64,000 bases of DNA from Latrodectus hesperus (GCA_037975125.1 JAJQOW010000014.1:19237484-19301483); one strand, 5' to 3'; positions 1-62,935 are shown, numbered from the stretch's first letter. Numbers and translations: made by a program. Notes: generated by a model from the sequence alone, not told the origin.

Positions 1-44
1 GTCTTAACAGTTTGTGACTTTTTTTATTTATAGATTATAAAGAA

Positions 45-1403
45 ATGGATTTTAGAATCGACTCATCTCTTTTTGATCGAGCGTCAGTTGCCATAATAAG
101 CTCATTGTGGTGTAAGGAAATTTATTTAAACAAAAATAAGTTTTCTGATGTTACGTGTGAACAGATACGTTCGGCTCTACTGCTATATGATTGTGGAGAT
201 AATATAAGCAGGCACTTAACAAAACTTAACATTCCACCGACAATAAAACAGCATTTGTTGAATATTCTTTCACCTGTAGGTCAACAGATAATCGCATGGT
301 TAGAATCTCACCTCTTCTTAAAATTGTACGAAAGTCAGTTTTCTGACTTACTTGTTTGGAGACCTCAAGGTATACTAGACACAAGGGCTACAGCAGAGAA
401 TATTTTGAAAAACAAGGACCATTGTCCACTGCATCGATTTAGAATCGCATGCAATAATTGTATTTACAAAGAAATACTTCAGTTGTGGCCCGAAGTGCAG
501 CATCATTTCAATGATCTATATAGGAATAAACATTTGACGATTATGGAAGTTACATTTTGGGTGTATTATATTAAAAATAAAATTACAAAACTCATGAAAT
601 TTTTGAGCTTTACAGGAACCTGTGAAGAATTTGCTTTGTGGGTAGCTCTACAAAATGATAATTATGTTTTCGCAAAGTATTTTGTTGAACAGTTAGAACC
701 ACACGATCTAAAACAAGCTCTGAGTAAATTATACTTTTCCTTAATTAGGAAACACGTGAAGAAGGATACTTTATTTGCTTTTTATTGTTTGTCTCATTTA
801 AATCACCAAGAACAGATGGACATTTTTATAGAAAAACCAGACACCAGTTTATTTTTATTCTTGTATTGGCCATTGCAAAATCATTTTCTTGACTTAGCCA
901 GTAAACTCTGGAATTTTCTTGAACCAGTATGTTTCTACCTCCTTCTGGAAGAACTTATGCGATTTCACTCACTGTCCCATTGGGGAGAAATATATAAAAA
1001 TCTATTCATAGAATTTTGGAAAAGGGCACCATTTGAGCATAAAAGTTATGTTATTGACAAAATTTTGAACTCCTCATTTCTCAGTAGAATGTATTCCATA
1101 GAATATTCAAGTGACTTTATTTTGTTTTTACTTGAAGAAATTAATTCTACAAGGAAATTACAAATGATCAATGGCTTTAATGGTTGGCTACTCATTAGTT
1201 TCTTGTTAAATAAGAAGGAATGGCTTCCGTTGAAATTTCTGATTGAAAACTGCGTAACAACATGTGAAGATATTGATGCTTTGGACAAAAGTTACTCTGA
1301 ATATTTAAAAAAGCGACCTTCTTACATAAATGTTACAGGAGACAGCTTTATCGAGTTTCACAGAATTCTCAAAAATATATCCGAGCAACTGAAAACAATT
1401 TAA
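45..1403 (+). CDS. Uncharacterised helical protein, 452 aa, coding part of a 3' exon
   Basis: An uninterrupted 452-codon frame ends in TAA. I do not recognise the protein. It is rich in Leu, Phe, Ile, Lys and aromatic residues, has no signal peptide or clear membrane segment, and contains short amphipathic helical stretches about 30-40 residues apart (for example around residues 130-165, 200-240 and 270-320). That pattern resembles a degenerate alpha-solenoid or ankyrin-like fold, but no canonical repeat motif is visible. The ATG at 45 was chosen because a good 3' splice acceptor (pyrimidine-rich tract ending in TAG at 31-33) lies 11 nt upstream. At least one 5' UTR or coding exon is therefore expected left of the window, and an upstream start cannot be excluded. 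Two AATAAA signals follow within 100 nt of the stop. The base composition and lack of disabling mutations argue for a functional gene. It may belong to a spider-expanded family, but that is only a guess. Confidence 0.7.
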   Translation: MDFRIDSSLFDRASVAIISSLWCKEIYLNKNKFSDVTCEQIRSALLLYDCGDNISRHLTKLNIPPTIKQHLLNILSPVGQQIIAWLESHLFLKLYESQFSDLLVWRPQGILDTRATAENILKNKDHCPLHRFRIACNNCIYKEILQLWPEVQHHFNDLYRNKHLTIMEVTFWVYYIKNKITKLMKFLSFTGTCEEFALWVALQNDNYVFAKYFVEQLEPHDLKQALSKLYFSLIRKHVKKDTLFAFYCLSHLNHQEQMDIFIEKPDTSLFLFLYWPLQNHFLDLASKLWNFLEPVCFYLLLEELMRFHSLSHWGEIYKNLFIEFWKRAPFEHKSYVIDKILNSSFLSRMYSIEYSSDFILFLLEEINSTRKLQMINGFNGWLLISFLLNKKEWLPLKFLIENCVTTCEDIDALDKSYSEYLKKRPSYINVTGDSFIEFHRILKNISEQLKTI

Positions 1404-1472
1404 ATCAACACATCGAACTGCATTTTAATATTTTGATTTCCCGTAAGAAATTTTGTTCTCTTTATTTCATAA

Positions 1473-1497
1473 AATAAATGTATAAATGCAAAATAAA
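1473..1497 (+). promoter_or_regulatory. Poly(A) signals of the 452-aa gene
   Basis: Two AATAAA hexamers (1473-1478 and 1492-1497) lie 70-95 nt after the stop codon at 1401-1403. They are plausible cleavage and polyadenylation signals, though this hexamer is also frequent by chance in such AT-rich DNA. Confidence 0.55.
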
Positions 1498-1500
1498 ATT

Positions 1501-4500
1501 CTTCTAAAAACTTTTATTGAATGTTGATAATGATATAAAATTTTTAACAAAGAAGTTAATTTATGTATATTAAAACAGATAATAGAAAATTAATCAATCA
1601 GTTAATCAAATTTTTATTTTAGTTAAAATAAATATTTGCAGGCAATTAAGTAAGATTTATTTTTTGAACTCCCTGAAAGAAAATTTTCTATGAATGCGTG
1701 GAAAATTGTGCAATGATACCAAAAACATTACGAATAGGACAAAAATTTCCTTGTGGCAAGATTATGTAAAAATGTAACTTTTGGTAAAACAGTAAAATTT
1801 TGATTCCGTAAACACATAGGAGGAAAAAAAGGGAAAAAATCTAAACAGTAGATATTAAGTTGAATAAGGGTATTTGGTTTGAAAATTTAAAAATTAAGCG
1901 TTTCAAAAGTATAAAACTGAGTAAAGCGATTTTGCCAAGTAAAATAAATGAAAAAGCAAAGGTGCGAAACAATTATTTCGAAATAAATTGCAGAAAATTG
2001 CTACAGAAATTTTTTCTATAAGATAAAACTGGATCATTTAGTTTCTAGTTTGTCGACAATCTAGCAGTCTTTTTGGTGACAAATGCCTAATTTACTCTCC
2101 AAAAAATTCGACTCTTAATTTCTTTAGCAAGCGGGATGTCTGAGAATATACTAAGAACTCTCTTTACATAGAAGATTTACTCCTTTTGCTCATCCATATG
2201 TTAAGGACACGTCGATCGACTACGAGTAGTTCTGAGCGATCACAGTTTTTATTTCCAGATGCTTCCAACCACTTTCCCATGTTGATGATTGAATTGTTTT
2301 TGCTTAGAAAATTTTAGTGATGTTCATTGCGAAAATTATAAATATTATAAAGATAACGTCAATATTATGTTCAGTGCATTACATCTCGTCAAAGTAAAAA
2401 TAAGCCGGGCAAATACTTAATGTATGTGGTGAATTTACATTGAAGATTCAGGAACACAACTTGCCACCATTCGTTAGAAAGATAAGATGAACTTTGAATT
2501 TAAAAGTGAGTATAAAACATGGACTCTATACACATGCTACAATTTATATTCTAGGAGTCCGAAAAATTAGTTAAAAAAAGAATCAGAGAGGAAGATAGTA
2601 GTTGTATTCATAGTTTGGTGTGGACTGACTAATCATCTTGCGGATTGCTCGTTGTTTGACGGATATGCCAATAGTTTCATTCCTGAATCCAATTATAGTA
2701 TTCAATATCCAGTTAAACTCCGTTATGTGACCATACACAAGCGACCTATTCAATTTAACAATCTTCTATTATTTACTACACTTCGTATTCACAGGGAAAC
2801 ACTTCCTCTAATTCAAACTTGGATCTTCAAGCCATCAATATCTATGATGGTTTCATATCATGAAATTATTCACAGTTTAATGAACTTGTATGGTATTTAA
2901 AACTCTCTTAAAAATACAGGTTCTTTAAGGTTACAGGCCATGAGTTTTTTAAATGAAGACTTCCTCAAAGTTTGAAATTCATTAACAAATTTAAAAATAA
3001 CTTCATTTAGAGGACGACAATGTCATTTTGTAGATATTTTGCGAAGAAAGTAGATATGATGTGAGGCGTTATGAAAGGTCAATTTCAGGCATCGGGGAAT
3101 GAATATAATTTATCCGTCCATTTTGCTAGTCCAAAAGTTATTTCAAACCAACATTCCACCTATACAGGAAAGTTGCTCATTCGTTCCTGTAGCATATTCT
3201 ACAAATATAAAATAAGTTTACGACATCATGAATGTTTCGTTGAAGTTAATTGATGACACTACATTAATAATTGCGTATTTGTGAAGATATGAAGTCACAT
3301 TATCATATTTGTGAAGGATATTGAAAGACTTGTAAAAGGTATATATTCAATTCTGCTGCTTTATCTGTGTATGAGACAGCCGTGATATCAAAAAGTCAGC
3401 CTAAACATTTGCCTCCAGGAAACTTCATCCATGGCACCAAAAACATAGGAATTACTTGTACAAGGTATCTTCCGCTATAGCACATTAAACTCAATTTGAT
3501 GAGAAAATTTGTTCAATTTCTAGACAGAGAAGAATGGGTTTTCTTACATCAGGAACAAGATTTACGTAAAGCAAACTGTAAAAAAGAAATTTTTATTAGT
3601 ACACAAACTAAGTCTTTCATGATGAAGAGTTTGAAAATTAACTGTTAAAAACATTAAGTCTGACATTTAAAATTAATCTGTTTGACATTTAAAATTAATG
3701 TCGTGCTCATGTTTCCTTGGAACTAAGAAAACTAAAAACTATGAAGATATAATTAATAAAATGTTCTTGCATTATTGGTTGTAATGCCGTAAAAATGAAC
3801 TTTTGGACTCAAATCTGGATTTATTTTACACCAGAAACTTGGCATAGTTAATGAGTCTAAAAAGTTACCAGGACACCTGCTTTAAAAGCGGTTAAGCATT
3901 GTTAGAATAAAAGTATCCCAACTGCCTGTTGTTAACCTATTATCATGTTGATCTGTTACTAGCCATTTACTCTGGTAAATATCGATAGATATTTACATAA
4001 GAAAACTGGCAAAAAAATTATTTTAGCAATTGCAGTTTTTTGTAACTAAGCCTATATTTCATTTTTCTTTAATAAATTTTTATGAACATACGTAAATCTG
4101 TTTGATTATTTTAGTTTTAATGCATGATCCAAGCCCTTTTTGTTTGAACATGTGTGGTTTCATTTAGAGAACATAAAAAATTAAACTTCATTTTACGATG
4201 TAATAAGAGAAAAAAACATTTTATTTTTTATCCATCAAAACAGAAACTCACAATATACATAAACTTAATAAGAGCTGGGTAATTATAAAAAATGGACACT
4301 TTCAATTATTCATTATGATAATTTTTTAATGATTATTAGTTGCATGATAAGACAAAAAATATCACGAAATTTTTCCAAAATGTATCCGGTCATACGTTTC
4401 AAAATTTAATCGAAATATTATAATGCTGGTGTTATGAAAGGGGTCTGGAAAAGTTCCCATAAAATAATAAATCAGTACTATAAATAAATAAATAAACTAA

Positions 4501-7500
4501 AGAAACTTACTGGCTTGTGTGCAATACATAAACCTAACTTTATAAATATAATTTGTTACTAAATCTGATTCCTAATGTGAAATAAACGTTAAACGAAACT
4601 ATTTTTTACCATTGGAATAAATGCAGCACTTAACTCTGGAAAAACACTGATACTTAGAGTAACATAATTTACAGTACATATTTATAGTGATTTACAGATA
4701 TTTTTGAATTTAAATGTTTAAGCTTGTTGCTGTTTGTTTTGAATGTTTTTTTTAATTTTTTACTGTCCGTGATGATTCTGGAATTTCCTGAAAGAAATTG
4801 GATAAATTTTTTCACTTTTTTAGAAATGTAAATGTTTTCTAAATTTCACTTTCTATTTCTCATTCATCTATATGTGAAGAAATTTTCCAATATTATTGGA
4901 CAATACCTTGATTTAAAATAATCTCATTTTATAATTATTTTGGAACATTATGCAAATAACACACAATAATGTAAATTGATTACATTTATTGCGTGATCTA
5001 ATTCAACCCCATTCACATCTTGTTTCTCAATAAAACAAGAATTTTATTCGTATCCTTGTGTGATATTTTCTCTCAGGAACCTCTGTGATTACTTAAACTT
5101 TATGTTAAAAATATACCATGTGATTAATGACTTTTATAAGCAACAGTAAGATGCAAATGAATGAACATTAAACATAAATAGATCTTCTATTTGTTCTATG
5201 AAACATCATTAAGCAAATTTTTTTAAACTTTATTTTGATCATTATGAAATAATTCATTTTAACCCAATGCTAATTAAGTGAGGTTAGATTAAAATATAAT
5301 TAGATGCCATTATTAATGGAAAATTACGTTCTGAAAGTTTTATATATCTTGAACTTTAGCTTCTTTTATTGTTAATTATGTAATTTCAAAACTGAAATAT
5401 TGATGTTTGGAAACTAGCAAAATGCACCATACGAATACTATACCTAACGAATACAAATGAAATAAGGAAAATGGTTTACATATCGGCTTATCGTCGTTAT
5501 TGCAATACTTCGAGAATTCCCGAGCAATCCAGGTACTGTTGCTAATAACAGGATTTAAACTAAAAGTTTAAAAAGTATCTTCCTAGGTCATGTGTAGTCA
5601 GACTTTACTAATTAGAATGCACGATGTAAAGTAAGATAACTGTAATAAAATTCACAATTATATAGGACATTGAGAAATGTTTTACTTCACAAAATGACTG
5701 ATAGTCAAAACTGGATTTAATAGATGTTTAACAATTTTTCCGATTTTTTTTTTTTTGTACTTTTTGTTGCGATTTCCTTTATGTTGAATAGTAAAATGAC
5801 AATTAACATAAGTAATTTTTATGAATATACTTACTAAAAAACAAATTACTTGTTAAATTTTGTTTTTAAAAATAGTGATATTTTTAGTTTTCTTGTCACA
5901 TTCTTTACAACTTTTTTTTATTAAATGTGGTACCATGGGTGAACATGAACCTACCACAAAATACTTCAACATTAATTGGTAAAATAGTAGCCCTTATAGA
6001 GAAAAATTGCTAAACTTGAAAGAAACAATAATTCCTCTCCTTTCACAATTTTCTGTACTAAACACTGATAGACAGAGAGGACATTTGTAAATTCATGCCT
6101 TTGTAAATACATGATAAATTGATGAAATATGTAGAATAAACAGTAAGAAATAATCACCATTTATGGTGACACAAACACTCAGTGAGAGATTAAATTAGAT
6201 GCTGTTCTGAGAAATGGAAGTTCACATATTCTACACTTTTCTGCATAGTTCATTCTGCGATGGAAGCTGAGTCAGAATAGTCAAAAAAATGTTTAATTAT
6301 GTCTCAAATATGATATATTAGTGATAGATCATGAAACATTGCTGGCTAAGGAAATAGTTGGACATGGATAGTTGATAAGGAAATAATTGCACTTTGATGA
6401 ATACAAAGTTGTCATCAGTAAGACAGTTGAAAAATGCTATTTTGCTACTATTAAAATAAAAGTGTAAATATATTTCAGAACTTCATCAACATGTCATTGT
6501 CTCTCTGATGGATATTCAGGCTGTAATCATAACAACTGATTGCACTCTAAACAATTATTCTTTGTCCACAAGCAGTGTGGCATGATTGCTCAGTGGTCAC
6601 TTTGAGCAGTACAAGAGGACTAATTAAACCATGATCAACACTTTAAAATAAATTCGAACCGCAAAGAACATCCAAGCAACAAGTTGGGAGTCGGACCTAC
6701 GGACTATTAAACGAAGGTTACAATGTTAACCATTCAGCTGCCAGCTCGGAACTAGTGATTGACATTTAAAGCTTGTGGTCAAATAGGTTCAATTTTCAAG
6801 ACACTTTTATATGATCATTTGGTGACTATTATTCAACAAACAGCACAAAGCTTAATCACTGAATATTTTTTATGCCATTTAGATGCCTACGCCTTTTGTT
6901 GAACAATGACATTTCACTTTGGTGATTTATTATTTATAGCTGTCTTAAAAATAAGCATATTTTCAATCTACTTTACACCAATCACCGTAAATTTCTCTCC
7001 AATATTAGAGTGTCTAGAACTCTGATCATCATGGAAAATATCAATAAAAAATTATTGTAGAACACCTATAATTTTTCTTAAGATGTATCGATCAGATATT
7101 TTGTTGCTCATTTAGGACGTTGTCCTTTCATGACTATTCACATTTTATTAATTAATCAAGTTCAAATTGTATGAATTTACATGAGTTTCACTAGCAGTAT
7201 GATGGAAAGACCAACAACATATATAAGCCTTTAACATGACTTTTTCTTGGCCATCTCTTTTGCTTTGGTTCTTAAAAGTGTTTACACAGGTTAAAATTGC
7301 ACAAGCTGATAAAGATTTAAATTAATTTTTCAATAAAAAGAATCTGACAAAATATATAAGAAAAACTGCTAATAAAGTAAAGCTACCATTTTTAAAAGTA
7401 AAACCAATAAGGAAAGAATCCTTCATACTATTGCCTTCTAAAGATGAAATTAGCATTATAATGTTACTAAAAAAATACTGCCATAAGTCACATCATGCAA

Positions 7501-8418
7501 AAGAAAGGCGCATGTCAGGCATACAATGCTTAAAACATAGCATCAAGTACTATTCCTTCTTTAGAAAGTCAGGAATATATAAAAATGCAGCATAAAACTA
7601 AATACAACTTCACCGTAATGTAATATATTCTACAAGTAAAATGACAATAAAGAACTTTTACTTTTAGATTGTAGGTTAAAAACACTTAGCAAATTTGGGA
7701 AATCATATTTTTTTACCAGATAATTTTGAAAAAAAGAGGGAAGACATTAAGCTATTTCTATTAAAAAAATAAATAAATAAATAAAATAAAAAAAATTTGA
7801 AGTTTTGACTCATTTTACTTAAATATTTAATATACAATAAAATTCAGTGTTAATTAAAACAGACTAGAAAATTTTGAAGTAAAAAATAAAACAAATGGTT
7901 TTAAAAGTATTTATAATTGAATCACATTTCCATGCTATTAAATTTATAATAATATTTTAAATTATGTACATAATTTTATATAGAATTTAATTTTAAAATT
8001 GATAAGCTTTTTTACATACAACACACAATCATACATAAATAACTCTTAATTTTTTTTTCAGATTGAGGCATTTTACATTTAAAAATTAAAAATATTTCCT
8101 TTAAAATTTTTATTTTTATTGTGAGATACCTTTTAATATTCTAAATTATATTTATGAACTTTATTCTTTTAAAAATCAAGAATATTTCAAATCAATAAAG
8201 AGGCATGGCAAAGCAAATATATTTTTACTTATTGACTTCACAGCTTATTTAATCATAATAAATAAATTTTCCTAATGCTTGTATTTAATGACTTTAGTTC
8301 ATATAATAAGCTTATAAATATTTAACAGAAGAATACTTTATTAAGCAAAGATTACAAATAAAATTATCAGAATTGAACAGAAAATAAATTTAAACAAGAA
8401 GTTTTAAAAATGTACATA
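1501..8418. other. Intergenic region between two convergent genes
   Basis: No supportable gene was seen. The region is AT-rich, with short open stretches (for example 2652-2900 and 3071-3253) that lack splice signals, family motifs or continuity, so I treat them as chance. Sequence at 2,050-3,550 is somewhat less AT-rich than its surroundings and may be an old unclassified insertion. A tRNA-derived SINE-like repeat lies at 6,583-6,748, and a short A/AAAT-rich simple repeat at about 7,764-7,796. Confidence 0.5.
6583..6748 (-). repeat. tRNA-derived SINE-like repeat, family 2, copy A
   Basis: Read on the minus strand this has a polymerase III A-box-like segment (GGCAGCTGAATGG) followed about 40 nt later by a B-box-like segment (GGTCCGACTCCC), as in a tRNA-derived head. 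The remainder aligns by eye with 50,082-50,230: both contain the blocks 'catccaag', 'attattaaa(c/a)(g/t)aag'-like sequence and 'tgctca...gtca...ttt' in the same order. The two copies are divergent and old. No target duplication was identified. Confidence 0.5.
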
Positions 8419-8481
8419 TTTATTGCATAAAAACAAATTTTACAAAATGTACATTGTAAATATAAAAATATAACATTTATT
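8419..8481 (-). promoter_or_regulatory. Poly(A) signals of the ZNF106-like gene
   Basis: On the minus strand, AATAAA occurs at 8481-8476 and again at 8424-8419, which is 60-120 nt beyond the stop codon at 8543-8541. These are the nearest plausible 3' ends for the last exon. Confidence 0.5.
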
Positions 8482-8540
8482 TTGTCAAACAAGGTAAAAA
8501 AATAAGTTTAATCAATTAGAAATTATGTGTGGATTATATT

Positions 8541-57919
<49,379 letters not shown>

Positions 57920-58762
57920 CTAAAAGTGTAATAACATAAACATTTTATAGACATCGATTATTTAATTCAAAATTAAAGAATATATTTCAAATATCATATA
58001 TATAATACATTAAAAATCTCTCTAGTAAGAAATTCACATATTATAATTAAAAAATTTTAACAATGGAATTAAAATTTTCACAAATTTAATTTTAATAAAA
58101 ATGAAAATAACTGCAAATAGTTTGCATTAGAGGTATCAGTATTAGGTTATTTTAAAAAATGCTTTGATACAATTCTAAATTCCATTAATAACGATAATTA
58201 AAAAAAGTTGAAAATAAAATCTTTCAATTAAAACTAAAATTAAAAAAAAATCAGTAGTGATTTTAAAATTGCTATTATTTTGCAGTTAATACAAATTAAA
58301 AAACCTGCAAAAAGATGGTTTTCATATAATATTAATGAAATTTATCAAACAATTTTCAATTATTAAAATCTATCCTGAAATAATTTTTGGTAAAATTATA
58401 CAAAAAAATTTCTTATCTTTAAGTAGAAAATAAAACAATTTGTAAAGAATATTTTGGACAAAAATTTAATAAAATACAAGCTTTGTTATGACTAAAATAG
58501 TATTTAATTATAATGTGAAAAGTTCTACAATTTTTAATCAAGAATATTGATATAAATAATAATATATTTTAGATTCAGTACATTTAATTCTTTGAATTAT
58601 AAATCTTTCTTTTTTTATATCATGAATTTAACAGACTGATATTCAAGCAAAAAATATTATATGAAAGATTCAAATTTTCTTGTAGCTCAATTAATATACA
58701 TGTATTATTTTCTGAAATATTCAAATAAGGAATGTCACTCAGCTAAATAAGATTATTTACAT

Positions 58763-58852
58763 AAGATACAATTCATAAAAATTGATAAAAGTCAATAAAC
58801 TGTGCAATTGCACAGTTTATTGACTTTTATCAATTTTTATAAATTATATCTT
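58763..58852. repeat. 90-bp loop-less palindrome
   Basis: Two 45-bp arms meet with no spacer at GCAA|TTGC (58,807/58,808). The inner 33 bp pair perfectly and the outer 12 bp have two mismatches. The arms contain ATTGATAAAAGTCAATAAAC and its complement. Confidence 0.95.
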
Positions 58853-60100
58853 GACTGAGTTATCTATAGAAATAAATACAAGAGAATACTGACAATTTAT
58901 AAAGAAAAAATGTGAAACAAAAAATGCTTTATCTTATTTACTAATATATATTATTAACATATGTTATAAATGTTTTGATTTAATAGAAAAAAGTATTAAA
59001 AAGGTCAGGATAACAAACAAAAACATAAATTTTGTATTTTGTACAAAAATATATATTTGAAATTTAAATAAACCTTAAATGGAAATGTATGGAATAAAAA
59101 ATAATAAAGATAATTTTTAATTAAAAGTATTTATTGATAACAGTTGCATGAATAAAGTATATTCCTTTTCTCCTTTCACTAAAATTAAATTAATACAAAA
59201 TTTAGCAATGGAAAAGTTTAACGACAAATGTGTATCAAAATGCATATAAAAATTTTACTATCATATTTTTTTATTGTTTCATTAAAAAAATTATTTAATT
59301 AAATTTTCATTGGAATTGAAAGTAATATAAAATATCAAAAATATTTCTCATATTATAATCAAGCATGAGATAGAAGATAATGTATTTTAGTTTGTTATTA
59401 AAGGATTTGATTTTGATTCTATACACATATTCAATTGTCTATAGTTTAAAGTAAACTCAAGTAGAAACATCTATTTTCCTGTAGGCTGAACACTATGTGA
59501 TAGTCCTTAATTACACATAAAATATGAAATTCCAATGAAAAATATGTAAACATTTTATTTCCTTTAATTATAAATATTTGAACTTTAATAAGCTTTATTC
59601 ATTTCTTTATTATTTTTTAATCAATTGTTCATTATTTAAATTTAATTTTTTCCTACCTCAAAGAAAAATTTGACTTATTATTTATAGAAAATTTAAGCAA
59701 AAATTATACACAATCCAAAAGGAATGAGTACCAACATATTTCTTTGTACCTAGCCCTGGTGGCTCTACCAGTTAGATGGAAGCTACCAGGTGAGTCTTCA
59801 AAATTTAGAAACAAGGACCAACCAGAAGACCTCTTAATATCCGACCTAGCTTCCCCAGAAGTATGATTACACTTGAAAAATATAGAAATCACAACCTACT
59901 TAACATGCCTCAACCATCTTTAGTGAACACAAAAAAAGCTTCAGTTGCATATAAATTTGAATTCTTTACCTTCGAAGAATGAGAACAACACCCCTATCAA
60001 TCAGGCCTCCACACCCAAATATCAAATGCTATGAAATAAAATGTTCTAAATATTTCTAAATATTTGGATAAATTTATTGCAACTAGAGTTATACTTAAAA

Positions 60101-60375
60101 GCCCGGTGGCTCAGTGGCAGCGTTTCGCGCTCCCATGACACAGGTCCGAGGTTCGATCCTCGGGCTGGGCAAGGTTGACTCAGCCTTTCATCCCTTCAGT
60201 GGGTCGATTAACTGAGTACCAAACATGCTTGGAAACTAAACACTGTGAGTCTTAGGTTAGGCTGACCACCAAACTGGGACATATGCTTCGCACCCCAGGG
60301 TCCTCGGTCATGAAAACTGCTATGGGCACTGTAGGCCTTGGCCCAGATAGGCTGTCATGTCATGGAGTTTAGTTT
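60101..60375 (+). repeat. tRNA-derived SINE, family 1, copy B, with target duplication
   Basis: A tRNA-like head (60,101-60,171) folds into acceptor (GCCCGGT/GCTGGGC) and T-arm (CCGAG/CTCGG) stems and carries A-box TGGCTCAGTGGC and B-box GGTTCGATCC. A non-tRNA body of about 200 bp follows and matches copy A at 55 kb. Flanking direct repeats TAGAGTTATACTT (60,084-60,096) and TAGAGTTATACCT (60,376-60,388) are a target-site duplication from LINE-type insertion. The low divergence from a tRNA and the visible duplication suggest a relatively young copy. Confidence 0.92.
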
Positions 60376-62935
60376 TAGAGTTATACCTATGTTTACAGAT
60401 ACACATTGGCAGTTTACATTTCAAAAATTTGAAAAGGTATTTGTTATGAATCTATAACATTTAAATATTTAGTTTAGTGTATTTTTAATTAAAAAAATTA
60501 TGGCTATCTTTTCCAATTTTGTGTTGTTTTATATAGAAAAAATAAAAGAGAATGAAATTCTACATAACATATTTCAAACAGTATAGCAGATATTTTTTAG
60601 TTTCAAAATTATTATTTATTTTTGATTTTCAATAAAACTTAAAAAATAATCATATTTAAATTAATGAAAATCTTACATAATTTATTAACACTATCAAAAT
60701 TTTTATATGCACTTTCAAAATATTTAATGAAGTTTTTAACTTTCTTAAAGATGAGGGACTAAGAAAAATTTGGAAAATAACTATTTCAATAATAACAAAA
60801 ATTAAAACATTTGTCAAGTTTAAAAAAAATATTTGAAAAATATGTTAAGAAGATTCTAATAAGTACTGCCATTATAAATGTAAATAAGACCATTCATCAT
60901 AATTTTTTCATTTTACTTATCAATATTTTGGATGATTCAAATTGAAGAAAATAATAATCTTTAAAATAAATCAAACTTGTTAAATTTTTTAAAAATTATA
61001 TCATAGTTAAATTCTTATTTACAATTTTTAAAAATAGAAAACTAAATGTTAGACAAATATTTAATTATGTTTACATTTTTGGGATCACCATTGCCTAATG
61101 ACAGCACCACACTCTTTGAAGTGAAAGGTTTCAAATTAAATCCCTACTGTTGTTATACATTCTAAGATAAATATTGTGCTTCTGCTTTTTTGCACACATG
61201 TATAGCACTTTGGAGTTTTTCTTTCATTTTTTTTTCCTACTGAATAGACTTTTCCTAGACAGACGGTGATATTTGCCTTTGATGAAAGGTAACATACAAT
61301 CTTTAAAAAGTCTTTTCAGAAGGTGAAAACATGACGAATGTTCAAATTTCTTATAAGTTTTTGACAGAGTCGATACATTACATGGTGTCAAGAAGTAACT
61401 TTTAAATTTTAATACATAGTTTTTAAGCAAATATTTAGATCATTAATTTGTTACATGTATATTAAAATTATGTTTTTCAGAACTTAAATTTATACATAGA
61501 TATAACTGAAAAAGTTAATTCTAAATAAGTAACCAGTGTATACTTGTTTTATGCCAAATATTTTCTCATTTATTTTGAAATATGTCATATTGTTTTAGCC
61601 TTGCAGATTAATTTTTTTTCACATCTGAGTATCACTTAATTTTTGTATATTTAGTATTTTGTTTGATATTGCAAACAAGAATTTGTAATAAATTAACTCA
61701 GATTTTAAATGCACATTTTTTAAATCATTGAATAAATTAAAATACTTTTTTAATTTTATAACTTTGAAATTTATATCAATAAAATATTTCGAACAGTATT
61801 TAAATAAATTTTTTTCATTTGTCATTACTTGTTTTAAATATAATAATTTTTTCCACAACACAGTACCCGTAATTTACAATCAGATGTGTACCAAAAAATA
61901 TAGGGTGTACAAAAATATCTCTATTAAAAATATTCACATTATTGTGTACCAGATAATTGAAAAGAATCAAATAATTTGTAATTTTACTCTGTGAAAGTTC
62001 TATTTTATTTGAAAATAATATTTTAAACAATAGCTATTAACACTGAAATATGTTTAACTTTATTATGGTTCGAATAAATTCAAATGCAAAAATATAATTG
62101 GGAGAACATGGTTCTAAATCAAAAAATTATTTATTAGATCTTGATGAATATCATCTATCCTATTTAGGACAAAATGGTTTGAGACTAAAACTGCAATTGA
62201 TTATAAAAATTGGTGTATTTTTTTTATGAATCCATAATCTTATAATAAAGAAAATAACAAAATGAGATATTTTTCTGTTGATAAGAATGAATAACTTTAT
62301 ATACATTAATAATAAGACATTGATACAATTTTTTTTTTAATTTTTTTCAATTCTGCTCATTTAGATCTGTCTTTCAAAAAAAAAATCTTAGGGGTAGAAA
62401 ATTAGAGGAAGATAAAAAAAATACTTACAAATTTGACTAAATTCTAAAGACTGCTTTGTTTACCTACCAAAGAAGGCTTTAAAATAACTCCCACTATAAT
62501 TATAAAGTTTTTGTTACAAATATACTACAAGCTGATAAAGAAGGAATTAACATTCTCATTGAGCTTGTTTTGATCTTGAAGAACTACTCTGGGACTGTAT
62601 TTTTAATATCATCAGCAAACAAGTTTTTGAACTAGTGTAACATTAATAATCAAAGACAAACAAAATTATTAAATCCCAAATGCACAAAAAACGTAAACAG
62701 AATCATAAAATTTTGATTGCACAAGTAAATAAGCAGTTGGAACTCAACAAAAATTATGGAGAACAGTAGGATTTTTCACTGCATACTGTATTATTGAAAG
62801 ACATCTTATAATAAGAATGAAAGATGCTCTTACATAAAGAGAATATTTGTAAAAGAACTAAGCACATTATACCTGGCATTATTGATCATGAAAAAAAATT
62901 TATATAGATTTTAATAAATTGGTTAGCAACAAATC

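Larger units (their letters stand above)
57920..62935 (-). other. Upstream intron of the ZNF106-like gene
   Basis: AT-rich DNA holding the palindrome at 58,763-58,852, a less AT-rich unclassified block at about 59,730-60,025, the SINE at 60,101-60,375, and a tRNA-like decayed segment at about 61,080-61,160 (TTGCCTAATGACAGC...GGTTTCAAATTAAATCCC). I searched the minus strand for the missing first C2H2 finger and did not find a convincing exon. Confidence 0.4.

Noticed and set aside
1046..1288. An 80-codon minus-strand open frame
   Set aside because: Shadow of the 452-aa coding exon on the + strand.
2652..3253. Two short + strand open frames in the intergenic region
   Set aside because: No motif, splice context or shared phase; the lengths are compatible with chance.
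60101..60171. A tRNA gene candidate with good acceptor and T-arm stems and both internal promoter boxes
   Set aside because: It is joined to a 200-bp body shared with an inverted copy at 55.2 kb and flanked by a target duplication, so it is the head of a SINE. The anticodon arm is also poor.
61224..61430. A 68-codon minus-strand frame with several Cys and His that might be the missing first zinc finger
   Set aside because: The Cys/His spacing does not fit a C2H2 finger and no splice borders with the right phase were found.
62400..62460. A possible 15-nt ZNF106 microexon (AATTTAGTCAAATTT) between AG and GTAAGT on the minus strand
   Set aside because: The acceptor has a poor pyrimidine tract and nothing in the encoded residues can be compared with the family.
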